The position numbers were made by a program, and so were the translations under genes. Shown one piece after another: positions 16,542 to 25,316 of a stretch of 64,000 bases of DNA. The stretch lies in assembly GCA_945860705.1 (NCBI GenBank), contig CAMART010000007.1, forward strand, positions 58,254-122,253, read 5' to 3'. The notes beneath the pieces were generated by a model, which was not told the DNA's origin, made no database searches, and was given only the letters and a program-made list of their open reading frames with translations. Within the stretch, counting starts at the first letter, position 1; each line of letters starts with the position of its first letter. This DNA comes from Chitinophaga pinensis (GTDB taxonomy: Bacteria; Bacteroidota; Bacteroidia; Chitinophagales; CAMDFR01).

Positions 16542-17273
16542 CTAAATAATATTCAATAATTCCTCAATCTCTTTCATATCGCCACTTTGTATATAGTAGT
16601 TTGTGGCATCCATTTTTATTTTGCCATTGAGTAGAGCTTGTTGTGGAAGTATATAGTTGTTTTTTATCAAATGTATCAGTGTAATATGACTCATCCATCC
16701 AGCTATATCATATGTCCATTCATATGAAGTGGTGAGATTTATTAAATCCTTTTTTTCGGTAGAGATTTCGTCTGTTTTCAAAATATTCTTGATATCTTCT
16801 TTTATTCGCACTAGAATAAAATAATCATAAAATTCATTTTTGTCAGTATCTATATTGGGTATATACGCACCAGATGCATTCCAGTCTTTGCTTTCAAGCA
16901 ATAGTAGATTAGAAAAAAAACTTGCAGACTTGATACTTATTTTTTTGTCATTGATGATTAAGTCAGTATCATCCCAGATATTTTTTTCATATATTCCGAA
17001 ATCAATTTCACTACAAACCAATCCAGATTTAGTAAAAAAATCATGAGCACATAGTTCTGCTAATTTTCCTTGAAATGTATTTCCAAATAGTTCTAATGCA
17101 TTTCTGAAAGCTATTCCTCCACTGCGTTGATTGCGATGATGTCCATCCCCAAAACACATTTCATATGCAAAATCTATAGATTTTAGAACTGCATTTTCAG
17201 GTATTGATTTGCCATCAAACGCTCTTCGCTTGGTAATAAAATATTGATTGTTTTCTTGTCGTAGTTTTGACAT
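16542..17273 (-). CDS. unknown protein with PD-(D/E)XK nuclease-like features
   Basis: A 243-residue soluble protein without signal peptide. I do not recognise a named family. Residues 69-76 (GKLAELCA) followed by DDTDLIINDKKISIKSASF (101-119) resemble the core of PD-(D/E)XK nucleases: a Glu on the first helix (E73), an Asp on a hairpin (D104) and a lysine at the end of the next strand (K115). The usual acidic residue two before the lysine is Ser113 here, a deviation that could mean a migrated catalytic residue or loss of activity. An N-terminal GDGHHRNQRSGG segment is basic. It starts 10 bases after the stop of the lectin-like gene, so they are probably cotranscribed. A lone type II restriction enzyme is one possibility; no methyltransferase partner is adjacent. 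Confidence 0.5.
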   Translation of the reverse strand: MSKLRQENNQYFITKRRAFDGKSIPENAVLKSIDFAYEMCFGDGHHRNQRSGGIAFRNALELFGNTFQGKLAELCAHDFFTKSGLVCSEIDFGIYEKNIWDDTDLIINDKKISIKSASFFSNLLLLESKDWNASGAYIPNIDTDKNEFYDYFILVRIKEDIKNILKTDEISTEKKDLINLTTSYEWTYDIAGWMSHITLIHLIKNNYILPQQALLNGKIKMDATNYYIQSGDMKEIEELLNII

Positions 17274-17283
17274 GAGTTTAATT

Positions 17284-18213
17284 TTAACCCAGTCTTACTT
17301 GTGCATTGTAGTGACCTGTATTCGCATTGTTATATACAGTTTCGTACACACTTATATATAACATGCCAGCAGTAGTTGCTTTTGATGAATATTTTGCACC
17401 AGCTCTAGTTTGTATGCCATTTTCACCTATTTTAAAAATCACATTTCCGTATGCCATGATATTGGGGTCGGTACTACCTGGAGTTAGTGTACCAGTAGTG
17501 GTGTAGTACGAGCCATCTGGTTTATACTTTTGATTAGAGAGACTCGCTAATACTATTTCTCCATTAGCACTGATAGAAAATTTTTGTCCTACTTTTAAGG
17601 TGATGCCAGTCTTGAGCCATCCACCAGCAGTATTTCCAGATATATGCATATTTCCAGATAGCTTAAATGATTTACTAGTGATTCCTTCACTATCTATAAA
17701 TATTTCTATACTATTTATTTTGTCTCGTGGTATAGACAAGCTCCCAAAGTCAGTAGTGATTTCTATTTTGTCTAGCTGTATTTCACCTGGTATAGTATAT
17801 TCGCCATCTATAGTCACTACATCATGTTTTTTTGTTTCAAAAGGTATTCCATGAATTGCTCTTAATTCATCCACTATATTTTCAGGTAAAAAATCTGTAA
17901 AAATCAAGGATGCAAAAGAATCTTTTTCTATCATTTTTTCCAGTGATGCAATACTACTCACAGGTAAACTCAATATTTTTTGATACGCATTATTTTGTCT
18001 GTCGTAGTCATTTTCGGCAAGTTCATGTACAAGAGTTTCTATCACAGTATCTTGGCTTTTATCTTCTAGTATCCCAAAAACAATTTGGCTGATATCTTTT
18101 ACAGTTAGTTGAAGATTGCCCCATGCTGTATTCAATTGAAGTTCATTCAACGATGCTTTACCATTGATGATGTCTCCATTTCTTAGATTTAGTTTTATTG
18201 CTATGCTTTTCAT
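17284..18213 (-). CDS. two N-terminal repeat modules with a LecA-like lectin domain
   Basis: A 309-residue protein without an obvious signal peptide. The N-terminus holds two copies of a short beta module: residues about 11-45 (NGDIINGKASLNELQLNTAWG...) and about 128-168 (TIDGEYTIPGEIQLDKIEIT...DFGSLSIP), both G-x-I/L...I-x-T-x-x-G-x-L. A helical stretch lies between them. The C-terminal about 110 residues resemble PA-I (LecA) galactophilic lectins and related PA14-like sandwiches: KVGQKFSISANGEI, KPDGSY, NVIFKIGENG, AGMLYISVYE and a terminal NNANTGHYNAQVRL, where LecA has calcium and sugar ligands. Sugar binding is inferred. It is the first gene of a pair with the nuclease-like protein. Confidence 0.55.
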   Translation of the reverse strand: MKSIAIKLNLRNGDIINGKASLNELQLNTAWGNLQLTVKDISQIVFGILEDKSQDTVIETLVHELAENDYDRQNNAYQKILSLPVSSIASLEKMIEKDSFASLIFTDFLPENIVDELRAIHGIPFETKKHDVVTIDGEYTIPGEIQLDKIEITTDFGSLSIPRDKINSIEIFIDSEGITSKSFKLSGNMHISGNTAGGWLKTGITLKVGQKFSISANGEIVLASLSNQKYKPDGSYYTTTGTLTPGSTDPNIMAYGNVIFKIGENGIQTRAGAKYSSKATTAGMLYISVYETVYNNANTGHYNAQVRLG

Positions 18214-18258
18214 TATACAAATATATTTTATTTTTAAATATATAATAAGATTTGAAAC

Positions 18259-20157
18259 TTAGCTTTCAATAGAGCCCAAATAAAACCATCGTTCCGTTTT
18301 TTGATCGAGGTTTTCTTGAATTTTAAGTAGTTCTGCACTGTATTCTTGTAGCAAGTCGAAAGCAGGATTATCTGACATCAACTGAGCCAATTCTTCTTTT
18401 CGTATTTCTAGTTTTTCTATTTCAGTTTCTAGTTGCTCATATTCTCTTTTCTCTTTAAAAGAAAGTTTTCCTTTTGATGAGTTATTAGTCTCAGTAGGAG
18501 TAGAGTTTGTGATTGTATTATTGTCTTTGTTTTTCTTTTCTGTATTACTATCAGTTATTTTTTGGTTAGCTTCATTAGCTTTGTATTCTCTGTATTGGCT
18601 ATAGCTACCTGGATAGTCTTTGAGCACTCCTTCACCTTCAAGTGCAAAAACGTGATCGACCATTTTGTCCATAAAAAATCTATCGTGACTCACTACCAAA
18701 ACACATCCTCTAAAATCCACTAAAAAATCTTCTAAAACTTGAAGCGTAACAATATCCAAATCATTGGTAGGTTCATCTAGAATAATAAAATTTGGATTGG
18801 CTATCAATACTTGCATTAAATATAGCCTACGTTGTTCACCACCACTAAGTTTGCTTACAAAAGTATATTGTTGTGATGGCTCAAATAAAAATCGTTCTAA
18901 TAACTGACCTGCTGAAAGCATTTTTCCATTATTGAGTGGAATATAATCTGCAATCTCACGAACTATATCTATCGCTTTTTTATCTTGTGCAAGATTCGTA
19001 TTCTGTTGGTCATAGTATCCTATACTTACTGTATCGCCTATAATTATTTTGCCACTATCTGGAGTATCTCTACCTGTCAGTAAATTTAGAAGTGTAGATT
19101 TCCCTACACCGTTTTTTCCTATAATACCTATTTTTTCACCGGGTTTAAATTTGTATGAGAAATCTTTGATGAGTTCTTTTCCATTATACGATTTATTTAC
19201 ATGATGAAACTCTACTATTTTGCCTCCAAGTCGAGGCATTTTCACTTCGAGTTCCATTTCTTTTTCATCAAGCTTTGTTTTGGCTATTTCTTCTATCTTA
19301 TAGAAAGAGTCGATACGCGCCTTAGCTTTTGTACCTCTTGCACTAGGCGAACGGCGCATCCAGTCTAGTTCTTTACTATATAGATTTTTTGCTTTATCAA
19401 TAGATGCAGCTTCCATACTTTTTCGTTCAGCTCTTTTTTCAAGATAGGAAGCATAGCTACCTTTATATTTATTGATTATTCCGCCTTCTAGTTCCCATAT
19501 TTCATTACAAATATTTTCCATAAAATACCTATCGTGCGTCACCATAAATAAAGTAATATTATAGGCTTGTAAGTATTCTTCTAGCCATTCAATCATATCA
19601 ATATCAAGGTGGTTGGTAGGCTCATCTAGTATCAAAAATTGTGGCTCACCTATAAGCAGTTTTGCTAGAGCCAATCTTTTCTGTTGTCCACCACTTAAGG
19701 AGTTTACTCGTTGTTCAAGGTTATCAAGTTTCAATATAGAGAGAACTTTTTTGGCATGTGCTTCTATATCCCAAGCTTGCAGTTCATCCATTTTTTCTAT
19801 TGCATGAGATAGCTTATCAGTATCTATTTCTGCATGGCTTACAATGTTTTCATATTCAAATACAGCTTTGAGCCTAGGATCGGAGCTTAGTAGCATACAT
19901 TCAAGTACGGTTTCATTGCTGTCAAATGTAGGTTGCTGTTCGAGATAAGCAAAACGTATATCTTTATGTATAAATACACGGCCTTCTTTTTCTGGCTTTT
20001 CAAGACCTACTAATACACGTAGTAAACTAGTTTTACCAGTACCATTTTTTGCTATTAAAGCTACTTTTTCGCCTTCATTGATGTGAAAAGTTAGGTTTTC
20101 AAACAATACCTTATCACCAAAATTTTTACTAAGATTCTCTGCTGTTAAATAATTCAT
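18259..20157 (-). CDS. ABC-F family ATPase (Uup-like)
   Basis: A 632-residue soluble protein with two ABC ATPase domains and no membrane segment, hence ABC-F. These proteins act on the ribosome or in DNA metabolism rather than in transport. Start at the ATG giving MNYLTAENLSKNFG; a GTG three codons upstream is unlikely. Domain 1 has Walker A KNGTGKTS, signature LSGGQQKR and LDEPTNHLDI. Domain 2 has KNGVGKST, LSGGEQRR and LDEPTNDLDI. The interdomain linker is basic (RRSPSARGTKAKAR). The C-terminus, after a low-complexity Asn/Thr/Lys stretch, is a coiled coil like that of Uup. Which ABC-F subgroup it belongs to needs a tree. Confidence 0.9.
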   Translation of the reverse strand: MNYLTAENLSKNFGDKVLFENLTFHINEGEKVALIAKNGTGKTSLLRVLVGLEKPEKEGRVFIHKDIRFAYLEQQPTFDSNETVLECMLLSSDPRLKAVFEYENIVSHAEIDTDKLSHAIEKMDELQAWDIEAHAKKVLSILKLDNLEQRVNSLSGGQQKRLALAKLLIGEPQFLILDEPTNHLDIDMIEWLEEYLQAYNITLFMVTHDRYFMENICNEIWELEGGIINKYKGSYASYLEKRAERKSMEAASIDKAKNLYSKELDWMRRSPSARGTKAKARIDSFYKIEEIAKTKLDEKEMELEVKMPRLGGKIVEFHHVNKSYNGKELIKDFSYKFKPGEKIGIIGKNGVGKSTLLNLLTGRDTPDSGKIIIGDTVSIGYYDQQNTNLAQDKKAIDIVREIADYIPLNNGKMLSAGQLLERFLFEPSQQYTFVSKLSGGEQRRLYLMQVLIANPNFIILDEPTNDLDIVTLQVLEDFLVDFRGCVLVVSHDRFFMDKMVDHVFALEGEGVLKDYPGSYSQYREYKANEANQKITDSNTEKKNKDNNTITNSTPTETNNSSKGKLSFKEKREYEQLETEIEKLEIRKEELAQLMSDNPAFDLLQEYSAELLKIQENLDQKTERWFYLGSIES

Positions 20158-20224
20158 ATATACCACAAAGGTACAGCAAATAAGTCTATGAAATTGGAAG
20201 AAAGCTTTAGATAATAGTTTGCTC

Positions 20225-20575
20225 TTACTTATTGTACTCTAGCTTATGTGTGTATTCGTAAGTAGCAAGTCTAAATTTAATAGGGAAGTTTATTTTCTTT
20301 TCTAGTTCATATTCTTTTTTGCAAAAGAATGCTTCATTGGGCTTATAGTTATGTATAAAATTCATTTTTAGCATATTGTCAATATATAAATTTGGTTGGT
20401 TATAAATAGACGCTGTGCTTTTAATTAATTGAAAATTTGGATTAAAAAAGATAAATTTGGGTAACGTACTTCGATTTTTAAAAATACAAATATCAGTAAG
20501 ACTAGAGTTTATTTTTTGACTTAATATAACTTTACTAATAAAGCAAAAAACTAAAATAAGAATTATGTTTTTCAT
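20225..20575 (-). CDS. small secreted protein, unknown
   Basis: A 116-residue protein with a clear signal peptide (MKNIILILVFCFISKVILSQ, cleavage after the Ser-Gln pair typical of Bacteroidota). The mature part of about 96 residues is basic and rich in Asn, Phe and Tyr; it matches nothing I recognise and has two cysteines (residues 30 and 84). It stands alone between the ABC-F gene and dnaG. The signal peptide and a coding-like composition support a real gene. Confidence 0.55.
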   Translation of the reverse strand: MKNIILILVFCFISKVILSQKINSSLTDICIFKNRSTLPKFIFFNPNFQLIKSTASIYNQPNLYIDNMLKMNFIHNYKPNEAFFCKKEYELEKKINFPIKFRLATYEYTHKLEYNK

Positions 20576-20628
20576 TTGATATAGCTAATATACTTACTAT
20601 TTCAGCAATATCACTTTATTTTATACTA

Positions 20629-20655
20629 TTGAATGCTAGAAATGATTTAATTTTG
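20629..20655 (+). promoter_or_regulatory. promoter of dnaG (TTG-N16-TAATTTTG)
   Basis: TTG at 20629-20631 and TAATTTTG at 20648-20655 match the Bacteroidota -33/-7 pattern with a 16-base spacer, close to the usual 17 or more. The ATG of dnaG lies 28 bases downstream. Confidence 0.5.
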
Positions 20656-20683
20656 AAAAATCTTAATAATTGATATTTAATAT

Positions 20684-22618
20684 ATGATAGCTCCTGCTAC
20701 AGTTCAGAAAATAATAGATGAAGCTCGTGTAGACGAGGTAGTAGGGGAGTTTGTGAGTCTCAAAAAAAGAGGAGCCAATCTAATAGGTAATTGTCCTTTT
20801 CATAATGAAAAAACACCTTCATTTTACGTAAGTCCCAGTAAAGGAATATACAAATGTTTTGGTTGTGGTAAGGCTGGTGGTCCTGTCAATTTTCTGATGG
20901 AAAGTCAGCAGATGTCTTATGTAGAATCGCTCAGATATCTTGCTCAAAAGTATAATATAGAGATAGAAGAAATACAAGTCACTGACGAAGTACGAGAACA
21001 AATAAATACAAAAGAAAGTATACTTATTGCACTTGCCTATTCACAAAAATATTATACTAAAAATCTATTAAATACTGATGAAGGCAAAAGTATTGGACTT
21101 AGTTATTTTAAAGAAAGAGGTTTTGATGAAAAGACAATTGAAAAATTTCAATTGGGTTATTCCTTAGCTCAAAGAGATGCATTCACTACTACTGCTTTAA
21201 AAAATGGATATCAATTAGATATACTTAAAAAAGCATGCCTTACCTCTAAAGTTGAAAATAGTAAATATGATTTCTTCTCAGAAAGAGTGATGTTTCCTAT
21301 TCATGATTTAATGGGTAGAGTTATAGCCTATGGGGCTCGTACGCTCAAGTCAGATAAGATGTTGCCAAAATATATCAATACTGCAGATAGTGAAGTATAC
21401 GAAAAGAGTAAAGTGCTTTATGGAATATTTTTTGCGAAACATAGTATTAAAAAAGAAGATAATTGTTTCCTCTGTGAAGGATATACCGATGTGATAAGTC
21501 TACATCAAGGAGGTATAGACAATGCTGTAGCAAGCAGTGGTACTGCACTTACACCAGAGCAAATAAAACTAATCAAACGCTTTACAGATAATATCACGAT
21601 ACTTTATGATGGTGATAGTGCTGGTATCAAAGCAGCACTCAGAGGAGTGGATATAGCCATAGAAGGTGGATTGAATGTAAAACTAGCATTACTTCCTGAT
21701 GGTGAAGATCCAGATTCTTTTATTAGAAATCAAGGTGCAGAAAATTTTAAAGACTTCATTAAAAAAAATCAGAAAGATTTTATACTTTTCAAAACATCGC
21801 TTTTTTATGATGAAGCAAAAAGTGATCCTATAAAAAGAGCAGAGCTTACTAAAGATATAGTATCTACTATTGCTAAAATACAAGAACCATTCAAACGTGG
21901 TGAGTATATAAAAGATTGTTCAAAAATATTGGATGTAAATGAGCAAGTACTTTTTACTGAAGTAAATAAATTACTTCGTAAGAATTATAAATCTGCTCAA
22001 GAAGAAAGCTTTAAAAACGAGCAAGAGCAAGCAAAGGATGAAATAGATGCACTCCAACACGAACAGCAGTTTAGAACTTCTACTGCAAAATCAGAAATAT
22101 ATGAAAAAGATATTGTTAGACTTTTAGTAGAGTATGGTAGTTTTATTTTTGAGGAAGATAAATCAGTAACACAAATTATACTCGAAGAGTTAGATATTGA
22201 TTATTTTGAAAGTGAAGATTATAAAACCTATTTTTCATATATCACCTCTTTGTTTGAAAAAGGGAATTTGCCCAATCAAGACGAACTATCTAGCAATGAG
22301 GATGCTGTGATAAAGCAAATGACTATCCATATACTTTTTCAACCATACGAAGTAAGCAAAAACTGGGAAGTAAAACACAAAATAGTAGTTCCTCAAAAAC
22401 AAATGAACTATAAAAAAGATGTTTCACAATCTATCAGTATGTTTAAAATACATGTAGTAAATAAACTGATGAAAGAAAATGAAGAGAGTTTGAAAAATGC
22501 AGAAAATTCAAATGACCACGAAACTCAAATCAAATTTATGAAACGTGTGAAAATACTACAAGAGGAGAAGAGACAATTATCTAAAAAGCTTGGAATCATT
22601 ATTCACGCAAAAAATTAA
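20684..22618 (+). CDS. dnaG: DNA primase DnaG
   Basis: Primase makes the RNA primers for lagging-strand synthesis. The 644-residue protein has the N-terminal zinc-ribbon (C37-PF-H40 and C58-FG-C61), the primase core (ARTLKSDKMLPKYINTADSEVY, cited in part), and the Toprim motifs EGYTDVISLHQGG (catalytic Glu) and LYDGDSAGIKA (DxD). The C-terminal helicase-interaction region (about 430-640) is glutamate- and lysine-rich and helical. The gene ends in a TTAA in which its stop overlaps the stop of the convergent upp gene. Confidence 0.95.
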   Translation: MIAPATVQKIIDEARVDEVVGEFVSLKKRGANLIGNCPFHNEKTPSFYVSPSKGIYKCFGCGKAGGPVNFLMESQQMSYVESLRYLAQKYNIEIEEIQVTDEVREQINTKESILIALAYSQKYYTKNLLNTDEGKSIGLSYFKERGFDEKTIEKFQLGYSLAQRDAFTTTALKNGYQLDILKKACLTSKVENSKYDFFSERVMFPIHDLMGRVIAYGARTLKSDKMLPKYINTADSEVYEKSKVLYGIFFAKHSIKKEDNCFLCEGYTDVISLHQGGIDNAVASSGTALTPEQIKLIKRFTDNITILYDGDSAGIKAALRGVDIAIEGGLNVKLALLPDGEDPDSFIRNQGAENFKDFIKKNQKDFILFKTSLFYDEAKSDPIKRAELTKDIVSTIAKIQEPFKRGEYIKDCSKILDVNEQVLFTEVNKLLRKNYKSAQEESFKNEQEQAKDEIDALQHEQQFRTSTAKSEIYEKDIVRLLVEYGSFIFEEDKSVTQIILEELDIDYFESEDYKTYFSYITSLFEKGNLPNQDELSSNEDAVIKQMTIHILFQPYEVSKNWEVKHKIVVPQKQMNYKKDVSQSISMFKIHVVNKLMKENEESLKNAENSNDHETQIKFMKRVKILQEEKRQLSKKLGIIIHAKN

Positions 22619-23271
22619 CTTTGAATCTTTTCGCCATAACATAAATCTCCAGCATCACCTAAACCAGGTACTATATAGCTTTTTGCGGTAAGTTCATCAT
22701 CTATATCGCCACACCAAATAGATACATTATCAAAATTTTTCTTTACGTTTTCGATACCTTCATATGTAGCTAAAACAGATACGACATGTATTTTACTCGG
22801 CTTTCCATACTTTAAAAGTTCTTTGATACATGCTACCAATGAAGCACCAGTAGCTAGCATAGGGTCCGCTACTATTAATATTCTATCATCTAATGGTGGA
22901 CACGAAAGATATTCTACTAATATTCTAAAATCATTTTCATCTAACTCATTATGTTTTCTATAGGCACTGATAAATGCATTATCGGCTTTATCAAACATTC
23001 GAAGTATTCCATTATGTAATGGTATTCCCGCACGCATGATACTCGCTATCACAGGTTGATTGGCTATTATATTTATATTTTTTGAGCCAAGTACTGTCTC
23101 TACTTCATGTTCTTTACTCTTTATTTCTTTACTTATCTCGTAGGCTATCAGTTCACCTATACGTTCTATATTTAGCCTAAATTTTTGTTTATCTTGTTGT
23201 ACTGTTTTATCTCTGAGCTCATACATATATTCAGAAATCAAAGAATAATTGTTGCTAAGGTTAGTGGTCAT
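22615..23271 (-). CDS. upp: uracil phosphoribosyltransferase
   Basis: Upp converts uracil and PRPP to UMP in pyrimidine salvage. I start at the ATG giving MTTNLSNNYSLISEYMYEL (218 residues). The in-frame upstream codon at 23298 would put the start inside a terminator hairpin. Motifs: ASIMRAGIPLHNGI, the PRPP loop ILIVADPMLATGASLV, and the uracil-binding C-terminal segment YIVPGLGDAGDLCYG. The gene converges on dnaG with a 4-base overlap of the stop codons. Confidence 0.93.
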   Translation of the reverse strand: MTTNLSNNYSLISEYMYELRDKTVQQDKQKFRLNIERIGELIAYEISKEIKSKEHEVETVLGSKNINIIANQPVIASIMRAGIPLHNGILRMFDKADNAFISAYRKHNELDENDFRILVEYLSCPPLDDRILIVADPMLATGASLVACIKELLKYGKPSKIHVVSVLATYEGIENVKKNFDNVSIWCGDIDDELTAKSYIVPGLGDAGDLCYGEKIQS

Positions 23272-23285
23272 ATTGTTAAGTATAT

Positions 23286-23318
23286 AAAAAAAACGCAATC
23301 ATTCGATTGCGTTTTTTT
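23286..23318 (-). terminator. strong rho-independent terminator after the PNGase F-like gene
   Basis: ACGCAATC pairs with GATTGCGT around a four-base loop (ATTC), flanked by A-runs on one side and T-runs on the other, so it can work in both directions. On the minus strand it closes the purine/CoA/T9SS gene cluster and separates it from upp. Confidence 0.88.
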
Positions 23319-23326
23319 AGATTTTA

Positions 23327-25264
23327 TTAATGCTGTATAAATATTTTTTTAGTAAACTCTTGCCCTACGGATTTAATCTTTACAATATAAGTACCATTTG
23401 ATAATGAAGAAGTATTAATATCTAGTACATCTGCACTTGTATTATTGTATGATTGAACATATACACTTCCTCCAAGTAAGTTCAATATTTCAACTTGAAT
23501 ATTTTGCGGAGTAGTAAAGTTGCAATCTATAGAAACCATATCAGATGCTGGATTTGGGAAAACATTAACTGTTCCAATATTAGAGAGCTCATTAATTCCT
23601 GTTACTGCTCTGTATTCTGGATCACCTACTGTAAATTGTTGGTAGATTTCATTTCCAAAATCAGGATTGTAATTTTTGATTAGAGTGTTATTTGGTTTCT
23701 GAAATTTTGCAGTGCCATTTCCTGCTGCACTATTTGCCCAAAAACTCAAACCATCTCCACCATTATCTTTGAAATGGAATGTATAACATCCACTCGAAAG
23801 TACAAAAGTGTCTTTATAGTTTGTATTGTTTGAAAGTGAACCAGCTGTTCTTTCATATAAAATATTTCCTAAATCATCTTTCAATGTATATGAGTTTTCT
23901 GATGATCTCAAATTTGTTCTGTAAGCAAAAACTATTGTACTATCCCAATTAGGTACTACAGGTGCTTTGCTGAATAACGTATCATCAAATACATATTCAT
24001 CACCCACGCCATTTGGATAAGATACATAAGCTTTAAATCGGTTTTGAGTAGCTGTAGGTTTTAATATATTATGAAGTGTAATATCAATTTTTTCTTGAGG
24101 TATTAAAACACCATTCCAGAACTGAACAAATTCTCCTAATCCTTCTATACCATATCTTATTTCAAATTTTGTAACATTACTTTTCCCGTTATTTCTTACA
24201 GTGATTACAGGATTGCTACATACTGTTCCAGTTCTACCATATATATATTCACTACTTGGTGATTTTATTTCATATACTTCTAAGTCATTAGTAGTTGCAG
24301 GCTCTTTAAACTGAATTAAATGACCTTTTACTACATAGTTACCAGCACCACCAGATGCACTTGGATATGGGTCCATATCTATATCTATATCATGATTAGA
24401 ACTTGGAGCTACATTGAAATCATAAATATAAGGCTTCACCATCATACCAGGACACCAATTTCCTCTATCGTATATCCAAGTGCCACCTTGAGGATATAAT
24501 GGAATACTTCCACATGGTTCGTAAATTTGTTTTACATCTACTACGCCTCCATCAAATTTTAATGCTCTATTTGGATAGCAAAACTCTGCACAACCTGTAG
24601 TGCCGTCACCACCATGACCAGTTTGAAGCAAATGAAGTCTAGCTACTTTTGTTTGACTATTCATATTTACAGAAACAGGTACTAGATGAGTTTCTATATC
24701 ATTAGCTAAATCGCCATATCTAAAATTCCCATCCCATAATTTTTGTATATTATTGGTTTGCATGATAGGTGCACCTTCCGTAACAATAAAATCTAAAGTC
24801 ACTAACCAACCTCTATCAGCGCGAGCTTCGTATCCAGAGTGTTGATATTCTATTTCTACAGAATCACGAAGTAGTGATTCATAATCTGTCAAATCTGCAA
24901 ACCATTCAAATTTCCATGATGAAGGGAAGTTCCATCCGTAAGGTGTAATAAATCCCGCTATTTCTAAATTTTGATCAGGGCCAGCTACACCACCTTTTCT
25001 TCTCATCACTATATGATTTGAATAATCCCACTCACCACAACGCAATCCAGGAGGACATTTAAAAGTCATTTTCAACATGATTTTTCTGATAGGAGTAGAG
25101 CTTGCTGGAAACTGAGCCCACAATGGATATTCTGTATGTCCTATACCTGGGTCTGTTTGTATCAATACATCTCTATGAGATACTACATGAATAGTATCAC
25201 CATTATTTGCATTTGTATTAATAAAAAAACAAATCATAAAAATTGAAGTAATAATTTTTTTCAT
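23327..25264 (-). CDS. secreted PNGase F-like protein with T9SS type A sorting domain
   Basis: A 645-residue exported protein. The start at 25264 gives a clean signal peptide (MKKIITSIFMICFFINTNAN); the open frame continues upstream but without a secretion signal. Residues about 22-330 resemble the peptide-N-glycosidase F N- and C-terminal beta-sandwich domains found in Bacteroidota (PLWAQFPASSTPIRKIML, CPPGLRCGEWDYSN, then GTWIYDRGNWCPGM). PNGase F removes N-glycans from glycoproteins; whether the catalytic Asp/Glu set is intact I cannot decide by eye. A beta-rich middle follows, and the last about 75 residues are a T9SS type A domain (VNVFPNPASDMVSID, then SLSNGTYIVKI and a final basic strand), which directs secretion and surface anchoring. 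It lies 52 bases after purE on the same strand, followed by a strong terminator. Confidence 0.82.
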   Translation of the reverse strand: MKKIITSIFMICFFINTNANNGDTIHVVSHRDVLIQTDPGIGHTEYPLWAQFPASSTPIRKIMLKMTFKCPPGLRCGEWDYSNHIVMRRKGGVAGPDQNLEIAGFITPYGWNFPSSWKFEWFADLTDYESLLRDSVEIEYQHSGYEARADRGWLVTLDFIVTEGAPIMQTNNIQKLWDGNFRYGDLANDIETHLVPVSVNMNSQTKVARLHLLQTGHGGDGTTGCAEFCYPNRALKFDGGVVDVKQIYEPCGSIPLYPQGGTWIYDRGNWCPGMMVKPYIYDFNVAPSSNHDIDIDMDPYPSASGGAGNYVVKGHLIQFKEPATTNDLEVYEIKSPSSEYIYGRTGTVCSNPVITVRNNGKSNVTKFEIRYGIEGLGEFVQFWNGVLIPQEKIDITLHNILKPTATQNRFKAYVSYPNGVGDEYVFDDTLFSKAPVVPNWDSTIVFAYRTNLRSSENSYTLKDDLGNILYERTAGSLSNNTNYKDTFVLSSGCYTFHFKDNGGDGLSFWANSAAGNGTAKFQKPNNTLIKNYNPDFGNEIYQQFTVGDPEYRAVTGINELSNIGTVNVFPNPASDMVSIDCNFTTPQNIQVEILNLLGGSVYVQSYNNTSADVLDINTSSLSNGTYIVKIKSVGQEFTKKIFIQH

Positions 25265-25316
25265 TTTGTATTTGATTGGTTTGTATTTATTGTGAGAGTT
25301 TAGTTTATAAATATAG

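Noticed and set aside
16542..18213. Complete restriction-modification or toxin-antitoxin system
   Set aside because: There is no methyltransferase, no small antitoxin and no second nuclease domain; only a nuclease-like fold and a lectin-like protein are seen.
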